A program made the translations under genes and the position numbers. This document shows positions 62,690 through 64,000 of a DNA stretch of 64,000 nucleotides, in pieces. Each line of letters starts with the position of its first letter. Within the stretch, counting starts at the first letter, position 1. Under the pieces are notes generated by a model. It searched no databases. It saw only the letters and a program-made list of their open reading frames with translations, and was not told the origin of the DNA. Origin of the DNA: Amyelois transitella (Eukaryota; Arthropoda; Insecta; Lepidoptera; Pyralidae); assembly GCF_032362555.1 (NCBI RefSeq), contig NC_083531.1:1798001-1862000 (forward strand), written 5' to 3'.

Positions 62690-62890
62690 TATTAACCCGA
62701 CTTCTCCCGAGGAATGCCTTGTGATGAAGGGCGAAGGGACGAGGGGTTTAGTGGGTAGACTGGCACACTACGTGCCAGAAGTCCCACATTGCCCCGGGTG
62801 AAGAACCGGGGGGTCTTCCGTAAACAGGATTTCCCCTACGAAAAATGGGAGGAGTCGGTGCTTCGCCCCAGAAAAGGGTAGTAAGTCAAT
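62690..62890 (+). repeat. GC-rich fragment, probable LINE piece
   Basis: CGTGCCAGAAGTCCCACATT, GGGTGAAGAACCGGGGGGTC and CAGGATTTCCCCTACG. Its base composition is unlike its surroundings and it has no splice sites or open frame of use. Probably a truncated retrotransposon; family not certain. Confidence 0.4.
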
Positions 62891-62998
62891 ATTGAGTGCC
62901 TTCAATCTGACCTTATAATCCTCAAATGGAAAACCTAACCCAACTATGACTACGATTTTGGACTACAAGGCTTTATAACATAAATTGATATATATTAT

Positions 62999-63198
62999 AA
63001 TGTCTATATCCCGTGAGTGGTAGACAGAGCCAACAGTCTTGAAAAGACTGAAAAGCCACCATGAGTTGTATGGTTTAATAATGAAATTGAGACTCGAATA
63101 GTTAAATTTATTAGCCTATCCCTTAGTCGCTTTTTACTACATCCATTGGAAATATATGGAGTGGTCCTATTCTCTAGTGCCGAGAACCACACGTCACA
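62999..63198 (-). repeat. SINE A copy, decayed
   Basis: Reverse copy missing its middle, with head GTGCCGAGAACCACACGTCA. Confidence 0.75.
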
Positions 63199-63199
63199 A

Positions 63200-63570
63200 A
63201 AATAAGTGTAAATAATTGTAGGTAGGTACTTGAGGAATGTTCATAGCGTATTTGTAAAACCGGGACGAGTAGCTATATTAAATTCTTGAAACAAAGAAAT
63301 GCAGACAAAAGCGACGAACTCCGAGTCAAACACGCTTATTTCATACCGTGTAAACACACGTACAGATAATTCATCGAGCAAATCAGTAATAATGTGTTAA
63401 GTGTGTAATGTCAACGCTTCATTTATTGCTTAAATTAAGCGTTGATTATACGATTTATCAATACTACAGGTATTAAACGCGCACGTAACGTACCTTTATT
63501 TTATCATGGAGGTTTCGAATTGCTTCGTTGCTTATAAGGTTACAAATTCAGAAAATACAAATTACATACA
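63200..63570. other. AT-rich DNA, nothing recognised
   Basis: No exon supported. Confidence 0.35.
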
Positions 63571-63572
63571 TT

Positions 63573-63900
63573 CATCACGTATGTATCCCTAGCGGGGTAG
63601 ACATAGCCAAAAGTCTGTTCAGCTGTTTGCATTAATGATAGAATTGAGCCCATCGCCTAAAAGAAGATCCCAAGTTTATAAGCCGAACCATTAGTAAATA
63701 CAAATTATGTTGTAGAAAGATGGTGTTCATGTATTTTTTTAATTGTCCAAATAATAAATGTTAGCACCAATTTACGGCTCAAATACTTGAATTTCAATCC
63801 CATTATTAAACCATTTAGCTGAACGTAGCCTTTCAGTCTTTTCAAGACGATTGACTCTGTCTACTTCGCAATCGATATAGAAGTGATTATATGTATGTCA
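63573..63900. repeat. Two SINE A fragments in opposite orientation
   Basis: 63573-63695 is a reverse fragment; 63775-63900 is a plus-strand 3' part (AGCTGAACGTAGCCTTTCAG to GAAGTGATTATATGTATG). Confidence 0.7.
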
Positions 63901-64000
63901 ATAATTATTAATAGGACAAGTTATAATTGTATCAAACACGAGTTGTAAATTCGACGTTATATCTGCTCGTAAGTTTCATTCCAGTTCCAAATCTTGGCTG

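Overview
This window is eukaryotic and almost certainly from a lepidopteran (moth or butterfly) nuclear genome. It is AT-rich, has short GT-AG introns, and is packed with small retroposons. These include a ~260-bp SINE-like family (called SINE A here, about 45 whole or partial copies), tRNA-headed SINEs (B, F), Lep1-type Helitrons, tails of an RTE-like LINE and pieces of other non-LTR retrotransposons. Roughly half of the bases I could classify are mobile-element derived. All genes were modelled by hand from splice sites and reading phase. Family names come from recognised motifs, not from a search.

Layout. (1) 2982-22562, minus: the first seven coding exons (301 codons) of Mgat2, a Golgi N-acetylglucosaminyltransferase II. 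Its C-terminal exons are not found in the window. (2) Nested inside one Mgat2 intron on the opposite strand, 6865-15438, plus: a complete eight-exon gene for a 344-aa SAM-domain protein (SAMD15-like). (3) 31240-33003, plus: a complete METTL10/EEF1AKMT2-type lysine methyltransferase, followed 437 bp later by (4) a complete HINT3-like histidine-triad nucleotide hydrolase, 33441-34492, plus. (5) 39737-41113, minus: an intronless MOSPD2 gene (CRAL-TRIO, MSP domain, C-terminal membrane anchor). (6) 41651-43688, minus: an unrecognised two- or three-exon gene for a probably secreted, Cys-containing protein. (7) 57829-58618, plus: two alternative first coding exons with matching phase, starting a gene that runs off the right edge; a possible distal non-coding first exon ends at 46017. 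Weaker candidate exons lie at 1321-1473 (minus) and 28009-28182 (plus).

The genes do not form a pathway; they are ordinary housekeeping loci. I did not find a new defence or biosynthetic system. The most unusual material is structural: a 13-copy 67-bp tandem array in an Mgat2 intron; an 836-bp inverted-repeat element with G-rich arms; a non-LTR retrotransposon split by a 450-bp copy of sequence 2 kb upstream, flanked by a 79-bp target duplication; a Helitron in a known host repeat that fixes its termini to the base; SINE A copies with exact target-site duplications whose tail matches the RTE-like LINE tail; and several near-perfect palindromes.
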